A DNA stretch of 64,000 nucleotides from Alistipes sp. GTDB lineage: Bacteria > Bacteroidota > Bacteroidia > Bacteroidales > Rikenellaceae. The notes below the pieces were generated by a model, which saw only the letters and a list, made by a program, of their open reading frames with translations, ran no database searches and had not been told where the DNA came from. Positions 8,751 to 17,361 of the stretch are shown piece by piece. The DNA is taken from the NCBI GenBank assembly GCA_017474235.1, contig JAFVIB010000004.1, positions 124,001 to 188,000 of the forward strand, written 5' to 3'. Every line of letters starts with the position of its first letter. Within the stretch, counting starts at the first letter, position 1. A program made the position numbers and the translations under genes.

Positions 8751-9458
8751 TTACAGAGTGCTTAATACCCTCTCGTATTGCGCGTCAAACCACTCCATCT
8801 GCTCTGCAACAGTCATATAGCTGTTGTCCAAAACAATGGCATCGGCAGCCTGTCGCAGTGGAGAGATTGCGCGATTCATATCTGCGTGGTCACGCGAGAT
8901 GACATTCTCCAAAATCTCCTCAAAGCAGACCTTGTCGCCCTTTGCTGTAAGCTCGGCATAGCGACGCTCGGCGCGCACCTTTGGCTCGGCTGTCATAAAT
9001 ATCTTCAGCTCGGCATCCGGAAAGACAACAGTACCAATATCCCTGCCATCCATAACCACACCTCGGCTTGCTCCCATCTGCTGCTGCATCGCTACCAACT
9101 TCTCGCGCACCTGAGCAATAGAGCTTACTGCGCTGACAAAGTTGCTCACCTCGATAGTGCGGATTTTACCCTCTACAAGATCGCCATTGACATAGATGTC
9201 GCTCGCTCCGCGCATAGGGTTGAAGCGGAAGGTGATTGTTATATCATCCAGCAGCGCGATAACTGCATCTTCATTGACAATGCCGTTGCAGATTGCTCCA
9301 TGCTCAAGAGCATAGAGAGTTACCGAGCGGTACATAGCTCCGGTATCTATAAAAATATAGCCCAAACGGGCTGCGATTGCTTTTGCAAAAGTACTCTTGC
9401 CACAAGATGAGTGACCATCAATGGCAATGACAATTTTTCTCTTCTTATTGTGCTCCAT
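8751..9458 (-). CDS. cmk: Cytidylate kinase
   Basis: Phosphorylates CMP and dCMP with ATP in pyrimidine nucleotide salvage and synthesis. P-loop GHSSCGKST at residues 15-23, the CMP-binding insert with MDGRDIGTVVFPDA near 135-148, and an Arg-rich LID region (RAERRYAEL). 235 residues is the usual length. The ATG lies within the 3' end of the LysE-family gene (14-base overlap), and the stop is one base before ispH. Confidence 0.96.
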   Translation of the reverse strand: MEHNKKRKIVIAIDGHSSCGKSTFAKAIAARLGYIFIDTGAMYRSVTLYALEHGAICNGIVNEDAVIALLDDITITFRFNPMRGASDIYVNGDLVEGKIRTIEVSNFVSAVSSIAQVREKLVAMQQQMGASRGVVMDGRDIGTVVFPDAELKIFMTAEPKVRAERRYAELTAKGDKVCFEEILENVISRDHADMNRAISPLRQAADAIVLDNSYMTVAEQMEWFDAQYERVLSTL

Positions 9459-10116
9459 TTGATATTGATATTACGGTAGAGAGGATTGTATATATACCCA
9501 GCAGGCTGACTACAATGCCGGCTACATGGTTTATAGTGAGCATGTGTCGAGGGCGGAAGCGTCGGCGGAAGAGGCTGATGACAGAGGTCAGCGCAGTCCA
9601 CCAAGTGCAGGCTCCGCAGAAGAAGCCGAGGATAATCAGCGCACTTGTCATCATCGACGCCACATCGCGGCTCTCGGTAGCTGTCCCCACGCCAAAGAGT
9701 GCAAAGAAGGCGAGGATGTATGGCACAACTACGACAAAATTTGCTATTGTAAAGCCGAACATTGAGGCAAAATCTTTCCACAGGGTTGTATTTCCGGCGC
9801 GATTGCGTCTAATCTGCGGCACAGGGTTCTGAAAAAAGATATAAACACCTACAATGACGACAAAAATACCGCCTACAATGCTCAGAATATGGCTGTACTT
9901 CTCAATCTGTGCCTGCATAATGGCAAAGAAGAAGTAGGCGATAATAGCCATAAGCGTATCGGCACACGCCACGCCTAAGCCTGAAATAATGCCGGCGCGA
10001 GTGGTCTTGCTCAGAGTGCGCTGTATGCACAATACAGCCACCGGACCGACTGTGATAGAAGCCGCCAAACCAACTGCAAAACCGCGCAGCAGTATCTCTA
10101 TAATGGTGATAAGCAT
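9445..10116 (-). CDS. LysE/RhtB-family exporter
   Basis: Inner-membrane exporter of amino acids or similar small metabolites. About six hydrophobic segments; the N-terminal pattern GLAASITVGPVAVLCIQRTL (about 17-36) is the LysE family signature, with the conserved Gly-Pro. 223 residues is normal. The substrate cannot be read from sequence. It is the first gene of the ten-gene operon and has its own -7 box 12 bases upstream, sharing the divergent intergenic region with the small Cys/His protein gene. Confidence 0.85.
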   Translation of the reverse strand: MLITIIEILLRGFAVGLAASITVGPVAVLCIQRTLSKTTRAGIISGLGVACADTLMAIIAYFFFAIMQAQIEKYSHILSIVGGIFVVIVGVYIFFQNPVPQIRRNRAGNTTLWKDFASMFGFTIANFVVVVPYILAFFALFGVGTATESRDVASMMTSALIILGFFCGACTWWTALTSVISLFRRRFRPRHMLTINHVAGIVVSLLGIYTILSTVISISNGAQ

Positions 10117-10127
10117 ATTAAACAGTG

Positions 10128-10135
10128 CAAAGATA
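10128..10135 (-). promoter_or_regulatory. -7 box for the LysE-cmk-ispH-...-yidD operon
   Basis: TATCTTTG on the minus strand, a perfect TAnnTTTG match, 12 bases upstream of the first start codon. With gaps or overlaps of 30 bases or less down to 2361, it could drive all ten genes. Confidence 0.6.
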
Positions 10136-10195
10136 ATAAATAATGTGAAAAATGAAAAAATAAGAGAACATCTTTTTTTCCTTGATTTTTATTCA

Positions 10196-10203
10196 TACCT
10201 TTG
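10196..10203 (+). promoter_or_regulatory. -7 box for the small Cys/His protein and TonB receptor
   Basis: TACCTTTG, a perfect TAnnTTTG match, 13 bases before the ATG at 10217. A T-rich stretch lies upstream. Confidence 0.6.
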
Positions 10204-10216
10204 CGCGTCATTAGAG

Positions 10217-10540
10217 ATGAAATTAAGTAGGCAAATACGCAATTTATGGCTGTGGGTAATGCTCGCTGCCGTTGTTGTTGCCTATACCGGAAAAGCACTC
10301 CACACCCACTCTGAGGGCTATTATGACTCATTGCGTACTACTCGTAGCGCAGCCTCAAACGGAATGAGTGACGACTGTCCGATTTGTCATTTCAATCTCC
10401 TTCTATTCCTCTTTGACAGTTATCAAACATTCGCATTTTATACAATTCTGCTGACTATAATTGCTATAGCTCAGCCGATTTTGCGCACAAAGAGTGTTGT
10501 CAGATTCTTCTCACTCCGTGCCCCTCCCGTGTTGTTATAA
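10217..10540 (+). CDS. Small Cys/His-rich membrane protein next to a TonB receptor
   Basis: 107 residues from the ATG at 10217, placed just after a perfect -7 box; an upstream extension in frame has no supporting signal and would run through the promoter. Two hydrophobic segments (about 9-24 and 63-87) flank a loop carrying HTH near 29-31 and CPICHF near 55-60. His plus CPxC in an extracytoplasmic loop is typical of small metal-related proteins encoded before TonB receptors in Bacteroidota. I do not assign a family with confidence. It precedes the receptor by 57 bases without a visible terminator, so the two are probably co-transcribed. Confidence 0.8.
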   Translation: MKLSRQIRNLWLWVMLAAVVVAYTGKALHTHSEGYYDSLRTTRSAASNGMSDDCPICHFNLLLFLFDSYQTFAFYTILLTIIAIAQPILRTKSVVRFFSLRAPPVLL

Positions 10541-10597
10541 TACCTAAAAAAGTTTCTTAAAGAGACACTCAGTATTATTAACAACAAAAATCACAAA

Positions 10598-12907
10598 ATG
10601 AAGAAGATATTTTTCCTTGTTTTGTCGGCAATTGTATTTGTCGGCAATGCGTATGCAGTGAAGTCTGACTTTGAAACACATGTTTTCGGTCATGTCTCAG
10701 ATGCAAAGAGTGGCGAGATGCTACCATATATAAATGTAACTGTTGTTGGTACAACTATCGGTACAACAACCGACTCGACAGGTCACTATATTCTTAACGA
10801 TGTCCCTGAGGATGAGGAGTTTACAATTGAGGTCTCTGCTTTGGGATATACCACAGCAACAAAGATTGTAAAGGTTAGCGCGGGCGAGCCTTTGGAGGTA
10901 GATTTTGCTATCTCAGAGCAGCAGGTGTCGCTCGATGCAGTAGTCGTTTCGGCAAACCGAAATGTAACGACCCGCCGTGAGGCACCATCGCTTGTAAGTG
11001 TCCTCGACCAGCGACTTTTTGATGTTACAACTGCTCCAACCGTAGCCGAGGGTCTTAGTTTCCAGTCGGGAGTTCGTGTGGAGAATAACTGCCAGAATTG
11101 TGGCTTTAATCAGGTGCGCCTCAATGGTCTTGATGGTCACTATTCACAGATTCTTATCGACTCTCGCCCTGTATTTTCGGCTCTTGCGGGTGTTTATGGT
11201 CTTGAGCACCTGCCGTCAAATATGATTGAGCGAATAGAGGTTGTTCGTGGTGGTGGTTCGGCTCTCTATGGAGCATCGGCTATCGGTGGTACGGTAAATA
11301 TTATCACAAAAGAGCCGCTCTATAACTCCGGAGCCCTTACTCATACACTCTCATCTATCGGCTGTACAGGTTCATTGGATAATAATACGACATTCAATGC
11401 GTCGCTTGTTACAGATAATCAGAAGGCAGGCTTGATGATTTACGGTCAGAATCGTAAGCGTACAGGCTATGACCACAATGGCGACGGCTTTGTAGAGCTT
11501 GGAGAGATTGATGGTCAGACTATCGGTGCTCGCGGATATATCAAGACCAGCCAATACAGCAAGCTCTCGTTGGAGTACCACGCCACAAAGGAGTATCGCC
11601 GCGGTGGTGACCAACTTAACCTGCCGCCACATCAGGTATATGTAGCCGAGACGACGGACCATATTATCAATAGCGGAGGTATCACATTTGAGGGTACAAC
11701 TGCCGATACTCGCCACCGTTACAGCATCTATGCCTCTGCGCAGGATGTTAAGCGCGACAGCTACTATGGTAGTTATATGGACCCTAATGCCTATGGATAT
11801 ACACACGGCTTTACAGCTGTTGGTGGTGTGCAGTATATGTACAGAATGAGAAAGTTCTTGTTCCTTCCGGCAGAGCTTACCGTGGGTGCAGAGTATAATC
11901 TCGACAATATGGAGGATACTCCGTTAGGCGAGGGCTATACACCTACAAATCAGACTATACATATCTACAGTGCTTACCTTCAGAATGAGTGGAAGAATGA
12001 GACTTGGGGATTTCTGATTGGTGGTCGTGCAGATAAGCACAACCTTATCGACCATGTTATCTTCTCACCTCGTGTAAACTTCCGTTACAATCCTACACAC
12101 AATATCAATATCCGCGCAGTCTATTCATCAGGTTTCCGCGCACCACAGGCGTTTGATGAGGACTTGCATATCACTATCGTTGGTGGAGAGCGTACCCGTA
12201 TCCGTCTTGCAGACGATTTGAAGGAGGAGCGCAGCCATACATTCAGCGTGTCGGCAGATATGTACCATACATTCAACAACGGCGTGCAGGGGAATCTGAT
12301 GGTTGAGGGCTTCTACACTATCCTGAAGGATGTATTTACACTTGAGGATACCGGCGAGACGACAGATGATGGCGCAGCAACAGTGCTTGAGCGTCGTAAC
12401 GGCTCGGGTGCAACGGTTATGGGACTCAACCTTGAGGCTCGTCTGATGTTTAATCCGTGGTTGCAGTTCCAGATAGGAGGAACGCTCCAGAAGAGCCGCT
12501 ACAAGGAGCCTGAGAAGTGGAGTGAGGATGAGAGTGTGCCGGCAGAGACAAGAATGTTCCGCTCTCCGGACAGCTACGCATATCTGATGGCTACTGTAAC
12601 TCCGGTGCGTCGATTTGACATCTCACTTACAGGTACATATACCGGTCGTATGCTTGTTCAGCACTTTGCCGGTTGGGTAGAGAAGGATGTGGCAACGCTT
12701 ACCAATCCATTCTTAGATATGGGTATTAAACTGAGCTACGACTTCCGTATCTATCGCACTATCGGTTTGCAGATAAACGGTGGTGTGAAGAATATATTTA
12801 ACTCTTACCAGCGCGATTTTGACCAGGGTCCGGATCGTGATGCAGGTTATATCTATGGTCCATCTCTGCCTCGAACACTATTTGTCGGAGCTAAATTGAC
12901 TTTTTAG
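10598..12907 (+). CDS. TonB-dependent outer-membrane receptor with CxxC plug
   Basis: 769-residue TonB receptor. Signal peptide 1-20; carboxypeptidase-regulatory-like beta domain (about 28-108); a LDAVVVSA stretch near 112-119 where the TonB box usually lies; plug domain (about 125-240) with ERIEVVRGGGSALYGASAI; then the barrel ending in a terminal Phe (GAKLTF). The plug carries a NCQNCGF motif (Cys165, Cys168), present in a subset of Bacteroidota receptors. No SusD-like gene follows, so glycan import is unlikely. A metal, haem or small-cofactor substrate is inferred, supported by the preceding CPIC protein. A strong terminator follows. Confidence 0.93.
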   Translation: MKKIFFLVLSAIVFVGNAYAVKSDFETHVFGHVSDAKSGEMLPYINVTVVGTTIGTTTDSTGHYILNDVPEDEEFTIEVSALGYTTATKIVKVSAGEPLEVDFAISEQQVSLDAVVVSANRNVTTRREAPSLVSVLDQRLFDVTTAPTVAEGLSFQSGVRVENNCQNCGFNQVRLNGLDGHYSQILIDSRPVFSALAGVYGLEHLPSNMIERIEVVRGGGSALYGASAIGGTVNIITKEPLYNSGALTHTLSSIGCTGSLDNNTTFNASLVTDNQKAGLMIYGQNRKRTGYDHNGDGFVELGEIDGQTIGARGYIKTSQYSKLSLEYHATKEYRRGGDQLNLPPHQVYVAETTDHIINSGGITFEGTTADTRHRYSIYASAQDVKRDSYYGSYMDPNAYGYTHGFTAVGGVQYMYRMRKFLFLPAELTVGAEYNLDNMEDTPLGEGYTPTNQTIHIYSAYLQNEWKNETWGFLIGGRADKHNLIDHVIFSPRVNFRYNPTHNINIRAVYSSGFRAPQAFDEDLHITIVGGERTRIRLADDLKEERSHTFSVSADMYHTFNNGVQGNLMVEGFYTILKDVFTLEDTGETTDDGAATVLERRNGSGATVMGLNLEARLMFNPWLQFQIGGTLQKSRYKEPEKWSEDESVPAETRMFRSPDSYAYLMATVTPVRRFDISLTGTYTGRMLVQHFAGWVEKDVATLTNPFLDMGIKLSYDFRIYRTIGLQINGGVKNIFNSYQRDFDQGPDRDAGYIYGPSLPRTLFVGAKLTF

Positions 12908-12921
12908 GGGTCTCTGATAAG

Positions 12922-12961
12922 AAAAATGGCAAAGTTGCAATGTGCGCTTTGCCATTTTTTT
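12922..12961 (+). terminator. Rho-independent terminator of the TonB receptor gene
   Basis: Perfect 13-bp stem (12922-12934 with 12947-12959) around a 12-base loop, ending in a T run. The T run provides the TTTG of the next promoter. Confidence 0.9.
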
Positions 12962-12989
12962 GTTTTATTGCAAATAAGAGTTATCTTTG
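12959..12989 (+). promoter_or_regulatory. Promoter of the LPP20/PEGA operon
   Basis: TTTG at 12959-12962, 19-base spacer, TATCTTTG at 12982-12989: a textbook Bacteroidota promoter. The preceding terminator's T run supplies the upstream element. It also rules out the TTG at 12987 as a start codon. Confidence 0.75.
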
Positions 12990-13013
12990 TTGAATATTAC
13001 TGATTTTCAAGCT

Positions 13014-14912
13014 ATGAGACTACTATTAACCCCAATTTTTACCCTGTTTTGTGCGCTGACAGCATCTGCGCAGATTTTTACCACAACTACTGAAGAGTTG
13101 CGAATGGCAAAGACTATTCGTGACGACTTCCAAATGGAGAGATATGTGTGGGCAATCGGCACAGGCAGTGATATAGAGAGTGCAGACCAAAGTGCGCTGC
13201 GAACATTGGCTCAGAATGCAATGGTGCAGACGACGGTTATGGAGAATAGTATTAAGAATGTCAGCACAGGTAGCAGTGCAGAGTCGAGTGTCTCGACATC
13301 GGCAGCCTCTGTTGGCGTGTCAAATATCTATATGGAGAATGTAACGCGCATCATTCTGCCTGATCAGAATGGGGAGAAGGTTGTGCTGCGTTATATGACT
13401 CGTGAGAATTGGGACCGACGCGATGAGCAACTCAAGAATAAGATTGAGAGCTATATTGAGGCGGCGCAATACTCGGCAGCTTCGCCGGAGGAGATGCTCA
13501 AGTACTACTCGTGGGCAGCGGCTCTGCTGACAAGTTACACTAAGGAGGATATAACTGTCGATGGCATCGGTGCAAGACAGGCACTTCAGAGTAAGATTAG
13601 CGAGACGCTTGGTAAGATTGATGTCAAAGTAATCGGTATTGAGGAGAATAAGAGCAATAAGAACTATCCTTACAAGCTCTTTTTGGACTTTATATATGGC
13701 TCAGAGCCACTGCCAAGTATAACATTCAGCTACTTTGACGGTAGCGGAACGGTCGATGGCGAGTGTGTGAAGGATGGTCGAAGTGTTATTCAGATGAAGA
13801 AACTTCCCGAGACCTTTAATGTCACTATTGACTGCGTCATGGAGGATTTGGCACGACAGATAGAGCCATCTGTGGCGGTGTTGATACCTCAGTTGCCGGT
13901 GTTTAAGGAGGGAATCAAGCAGGTTGTTTCACAGCCAAAGGGTGTTAAGGCAAGAGCAGAGTTTGATAGTAACTCCGAGAAGGTAAACTCAGTTGTTGCG
14001 GAGCAGTTGAAGGAGGTGAGAAGCGACTATGCAGAGGTAAAAGAGGTTGATCAGAGCGAGCCTTACCAAAATATCCTTACAGATATTGTATCATCGTTCT
14101 CATCACTCTCGGCAGTCAATATCCGCCCACACTTTACCGACAATGCGTGGGAGGAGTATCAGCGAATTGTGGCTGAGGGAAATCCTACACTCGCCCGCAC
14201 TCCAAATTGGACCTTTGCCGAGCTTGACAGCCTTGTAATATGTCGTGAGATGCCTATAAAACTCAAGTTCAAGGGTAATAAGTCGTTTGTTGAGGATGTG
14301 GTGTTCAGAATCAATAAGAACACAAAGAAGATTGAGTCGCTTGCCTATAAGCTCTCTACCTCTACAGAGAAGCATATTATGGCAACAAGGTGGAACGACC
14401 ACGACAGACTCACTCTTATCACCTTCCTTGAGGATTATCGCACAGCCTACTGTCTGCGTGATTTGGGCTATATTCAGAAGGTCTTTTCTGATGATGCATA
14501 TATTATCGTAGGTAAGGTGTTGCAGCAGTCAAATAAGAAGTATAGCGACAAGACCGAACTTATCGACCAAAATGGTAAGGTTGTCTATACACAGTACAGC
14601 AAGAGCGAATATCTTAAGAACTTGCAGAAGAGTTTTCTGAGTAAGGAGTTTGTCAATATTCGTTTTGAGGAGTGTAATGTTTGTAAGGGTAATAATGCCA
14701 AGGAGGGTATCTATGCTGTTCAGGTGCGCCAGCTCTACTACTCAAACAACTATGCCGATGAGGGTATTCTGACACTTGCTATCGATATGAGAGATAATAT
14801 CAATCCACTTGTTCGTGTGCGTGTATGGCAGCAGGAGCGCGATGTGACCTACGATGCCGAGCAGATGATTGAGCGAACAGTATCAACAGAGGGTAGCATA
14901 TCAGCAAATTAG
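13014..14912 (+). CDS. Secreted LPP20-like domain protein
   Basis: 632 residues from the ATG at 13014; upstream TTG codons overlap the -7 box and are rejected. Signal peptide about 1-20 (cleavage near TASAQ). Residues about 30-150 resemble the LPP20 family: a helix followed by YVWAIGTGSDIESADQSAL and a beta segment, with an alpha pattern marking a small alpha/beta fold often found on outer-surface lipoproteins. The rest is a long extracytoplasmic region of unknown fold. No lipobox cysteine is seen. It is followed six bases later by the PEGA protein gene, so the two are probably made together and may form a surface complex. The role is unknown. Confidence 0.75.
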   Translation: MRLLLTPIFTLFCALTASAQIFTTTTEELRMAKTIRDDFQMERYVWAIGTGSDIESADQSALRTLAQNAMVQTTVMENSIKNVSTGSSAESSVSTSAASVGVSNIYMENVTRIILPDQNGEKVVLRYMTRENWDRRDEQLKNKIESYIEAAQYSAASPEEMLKYYSWAAALLTSYTKEDITVDGIGARQALQSKISETLGKIDVKVIGIEENKSNKNYPYKLFLDFIYGSEPLPSITFSYFDGSGTVDGECVKDGRSVIQMKKLPETFNVTIDCVMEDLARQIEPSVAVLIPQLPVFKEGIKQVVSQPKGVKARAEFDSNSEKVNSVVAEQLKEVRSDYAEVKEVDQSEPYQNILTDIVSSFSSLSAVNIRPHFTDNAWEEYQRIVAEGNPTLARTPNWTFAELDSLVICREMPIKLKFKGNKSFVEDVVFRINKNTKKIESLAYKLSTSTEKHIMATRWNDHDRLTLITFLEDYRTAYCLRDLGYIQKVFSDDAYIIVGKVLQQSNKKYSDKTELIDQNGKVVYTQYSKSEYLKNLQKSFLSKEFVNIRFEECNVCKGNNAKEGIYAVQVRQLYYSNNYADEGILTLAIDMRDNINPLVRVRVWQQERDVTYDAEQMIERTVSTEGSISAN

Positions 14913-14918
14913 CACTTT

Positions 14919-17123
14919 ATGAGAAGACTTTGCTTAGCCCTGTTGGCTTCTATTGCTGTTTGTGTTGCTTCAGCGCAAATGACAGAGGCTATTTGGATAG
15001 ATATATCGTCATTCAAGGCGGTAAATAGTGATGCTATCTCGGGAATCAATATCGACCCTATCAATCTCGATAGCTCTCGTCACGCCTGCGCCCGTATCAA
15101 GATGCGTGTTGAGCGAATGACAAAGCAGGATATAGATGGGTTAGAGGTGCGCCTGCGAACAAATAATGAGCTGACAAAGTGCAAGACAGCAGAGTATGAT
15201 AATGGTCTGATTATCGAGATGACGGCAAAACCCAATAGCCGTTTCTACCTTCACCACGATAAATTCGGAGATTCAAACGAGGTAACACTCAATCTTGAGG
15301 GCAATAAAGAGTACTATATCGAGGCATCGCTCAATCAGCAGTATTCAATTACCGTAGCATCAAATGTTGCCGATGCAGATGTATATATCGGTAATGTTTT
15401 TAAGGGAAAAACCAATGCTGACGGCTACCTGATTGTTGAGGATATGCTTGCCGGAGAGCATACACTGACAATAGACTATGCCGGCACTAAGTATAGAGAG
15501 CAGATTGTCGTCTCGTCGTCGAATGTCTTTTTTAAGCTCGATGTAGATGTGGCTGCATCAAAACCTCAGTATCTGATTATCAAAACTACACCAAAGAGCG
15601 CACTTGTAGAGATTAATGGTGTTGTTGTTGAGAATAGCGCAGATGGCGCAAGTAAGCTTATCCAACCTGGGGTTTTTCAATATACCGTCACTGCCCAAAA
15701 CTTCCATACAAAGAGTGGGCAGGGTGTTATGCGAGGCGAGCAGATAACCCTCGAAGTGGATCTTGAGCCGGCTTTCGGATACCTCGCCGTAGAGGCAGAT
15801 AAGGAGTTTGATGGTGCGCAGGTCTATGTAGATAATACACAGCGGGGGGTGTTGCCGCTGTCAAAGGATATTATTTTGAAGAGTGGTGAGCATAATGTGC
15901 GCATTGTGAAGTCTATGTACAACTCTATGGAGCGCACGGTGACTATCACAGACGGCAAAAAGACCGATATAGAGGTAACGCTTGTTCCTAACTTTAGCGA
16001 GGTTACGCTGCGAACAAAAGATGGCGCAGAGATTTGGGTAGATAATGTTAAAAAGGGGGCAGGAGTGTGGCAGGGACGCCTTGAGATTGGCGAACATATT
16101 GTAGAGTGCCGCAAGGAGTCTTACAGGACGGCTACTCACACACTCTCTGTTAAGTCGTCGGCTGCTATTGACCGTACTTTCGAGCCACTGAAGGCAATTT
16201 GCGGAGTGGTCGATATTACAAGCTCTCCAATAGGCGCAACAATTACAATTGACGGCACAGTGGTCGGCAAAACTCCGCTTATGAAGTCAGATGTACTTGT
16301 CGGCAAGAGACAAATAACTATCTCAAAGGAGGGTTATAACTCAGAGACAGAGACCGTTGAGGTTAAAGAGGGCGTAGTACACACGGTAAAGAGTACTCTG
16401 ACAAAGAAGAGTACCTCTACAACATCAAAGCCTGCGACAGTATCCACACCTAAGCAGAAAGTGAAGAGCAAACAGCAGAATATCTTTCAGGTAGCTGTCG
16501 GTCTTGAATATGGCTTTGGTGGTAAGCAGATGAACCTCGGCGTGCCGATAGATTTAAGAATCGGTCGTTATGACCAGTTGTTCAACCTCTTTATCACGGG
16601 TCGCTACGGCTATAAATCCAGCACACTTAAAGATGAGGATGATTTGGACTTTAAGCCTGAGATTACGGTAAACCAGTGGTCTTTGGGTGGTAATGTAAGG
16701 GTTAATTTCTTAAGAGATGTAAAGTCGAGTGGCTATACCCTGTTTGCCAATCTTGGCGCGCTGTATAATTTTAATACCAAGGCAACCTATAAGACGGGTA
16801 ATATCGCCTATAATAGTAGCAGCTTTGATAGTGGTATAGACAGCTATACAGAGTATGAGTGCGATATTGTCAATAAAACCTCACTCTCGGGGCTACTTGC
16901 TATCGGTTTGGGTGGTCGCCTTATGGAGTTCTCTCTCTATGCGTTCTACGACATCACCCCTACATACCATAATCGGAGCCTATCGCAGTATATTACCGTT
17001 CACAGCGGTAATAATCAGCCGCAAACCCTCACCGACTATCCTGATCTGAATCGTGTACTCGGCAGCCGATTTAATATAGGTATTAGTTGTAAGGTATTTT
17101 TTGGGAGTGGGTTTGCCAAATAG
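14919..17123 (+). CDS. PEGA-repeat outer-membrane protein
   Basis: 734 residues with signal peptide 1-19, an N-terminal domain of about 120 residues, then about five PEGA-type beta repeats between about 140 and 490 (recognisable copies include ADVYIGNVFKGKTNADGYL, AQVYVDNTQRGVLPLS and ATITIDGTVVGKTPL). A Ser/Thr/Lys linker (about 490-515) leads to a C-terminal beta-barrel-like region (about 515-734). PEGA repeats occur in surface and cell-wall-associated proteins. The layout suggests an outer-membrane barrel displaying a rod of repeats. Its last two codons, AAA TAG, lie inside a 24-bp palindrome shared with the convergent gene. Confidence 0.85.
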   Translation: MRRLCLALLASIAVCVASAQMTEAIWIDISSFKAVNSDAISGINIDPINLDSSRHACARIKMRVERMTKQDIDGLEVRLRTNNELTKCKTAEYDNGLIIEMTAKPNSRFYLHHDKFGDSNEVTLNLEGNKEYYIEASLNQQYSITVASNVADADVYIGNVFKGKTNADGYLIVEDMLAGEHTLTIDYAGTKYREQIVVSSSNVFFKLDVDVAASKPQYLIIKTTPKSALVEINGVVVENSADGASKLIQPGVFQYTVTAQNFHTKSGQGVMRGEQITLEVDLEPAFGYLAVEADKEFDGAQVYVDNTQRGVLPLSKDIILKSGEHNVRIVKSMYNSMERTVTITDGKKTDIEVTLVPNFSEVTLRTKDGAEIWVDNVKKGAGVWQGRLEIGEHIVECRKESYRTATHTLSVKSSAAIDRTFEPLKAICGVVDITSSPIGATITIDGTVVGKTPLMKSDVLVGKRQITISKEGYNSETETVEVKEGVVHTVKSTLTKKSTSTTSKPATVSTPKQKVKSKQQNIFQVAVGLEYGFGGKQMNLGVPIDLRIGRYDQLFNLFITGRYGYKSSTLKDEDDLDFKPEITVNQWSLGGNVRVNFLRDVKSSGYTLFANLGALYNFNTKATYKTGNIAYNSSSFDSGIDSYTEYECDIVNKTSLSGLLAIGLGGRLMEFSLYAFYDITPTYHNRSLSQYITVHSGNNQPQTLTDYPDLNRVLGSRFNIGISCKVFFGSGFAK

Positions 17124-17167
17124 TTTAAGAGGCGTATGCAGTGTGCATACGCCTCTTAAACTATTTG
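17117..17167. terminator. Bidirectional terminator: 24-bp perfect palindrome
   Basis: Positions 17117-17140 pair perfectly with 17144-17167 around the loop GTG. Both arms end in AAATAG, so the final Lys codon and TAG stop of the plus-strand PEGA gene and of the minus-strand micro-protein gene are both within the stem. The A/T ends give a U-tract in either direction. Confidence 0.85.
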
Positions 17168-17361
17168 CTATCCAAAACAACAACTATCGAGTCAGGTTGT
17201 TCAACGGTGACGCTGTCCTGTTCTGACATAGGTTGTAGCACAACCTCTTTTGGTTTTAGCAGAGGTAGCAGAGTGTGGGTATTCTCTCTATTCAGGGCTG
17301 CAAAGAGGGTTGCAATAAAAGCACCCAGCAGTATGGCTATACATATAATCTTTCTAATCAT
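17161..17361 (-). CDS. Small single-pass membrane protein
   Basis: 66 residues from the ATG at 17359-17361, which overlaps the upstream protease stop by 8 bases. One membrane segment (about residues 4-22) is followed by a Pro/Glu/Val-rich tail ending DSK. I do not recognise the family. Its last codon and stop form one arm of the shared palindrome terminator. It is the last gene of the nrnA operon; tight coupling to the S41 protease suggests a joint role, which is inference only. Confidence 0.65.
   Translation of the reverse strand: MIRKIICIAILLGAFIATLFAALNRENTHTLLPLLKPKEVVLQPMSEQDSVTVEQPDSIVVVLDSK

Noticed and set aside
9989..10216. N-terminal extension of the small CPIC protein
   Set aside because: It reads through the LysE gene start and the -7 box at 10196-10203; the ATG at 10217 is better placed.
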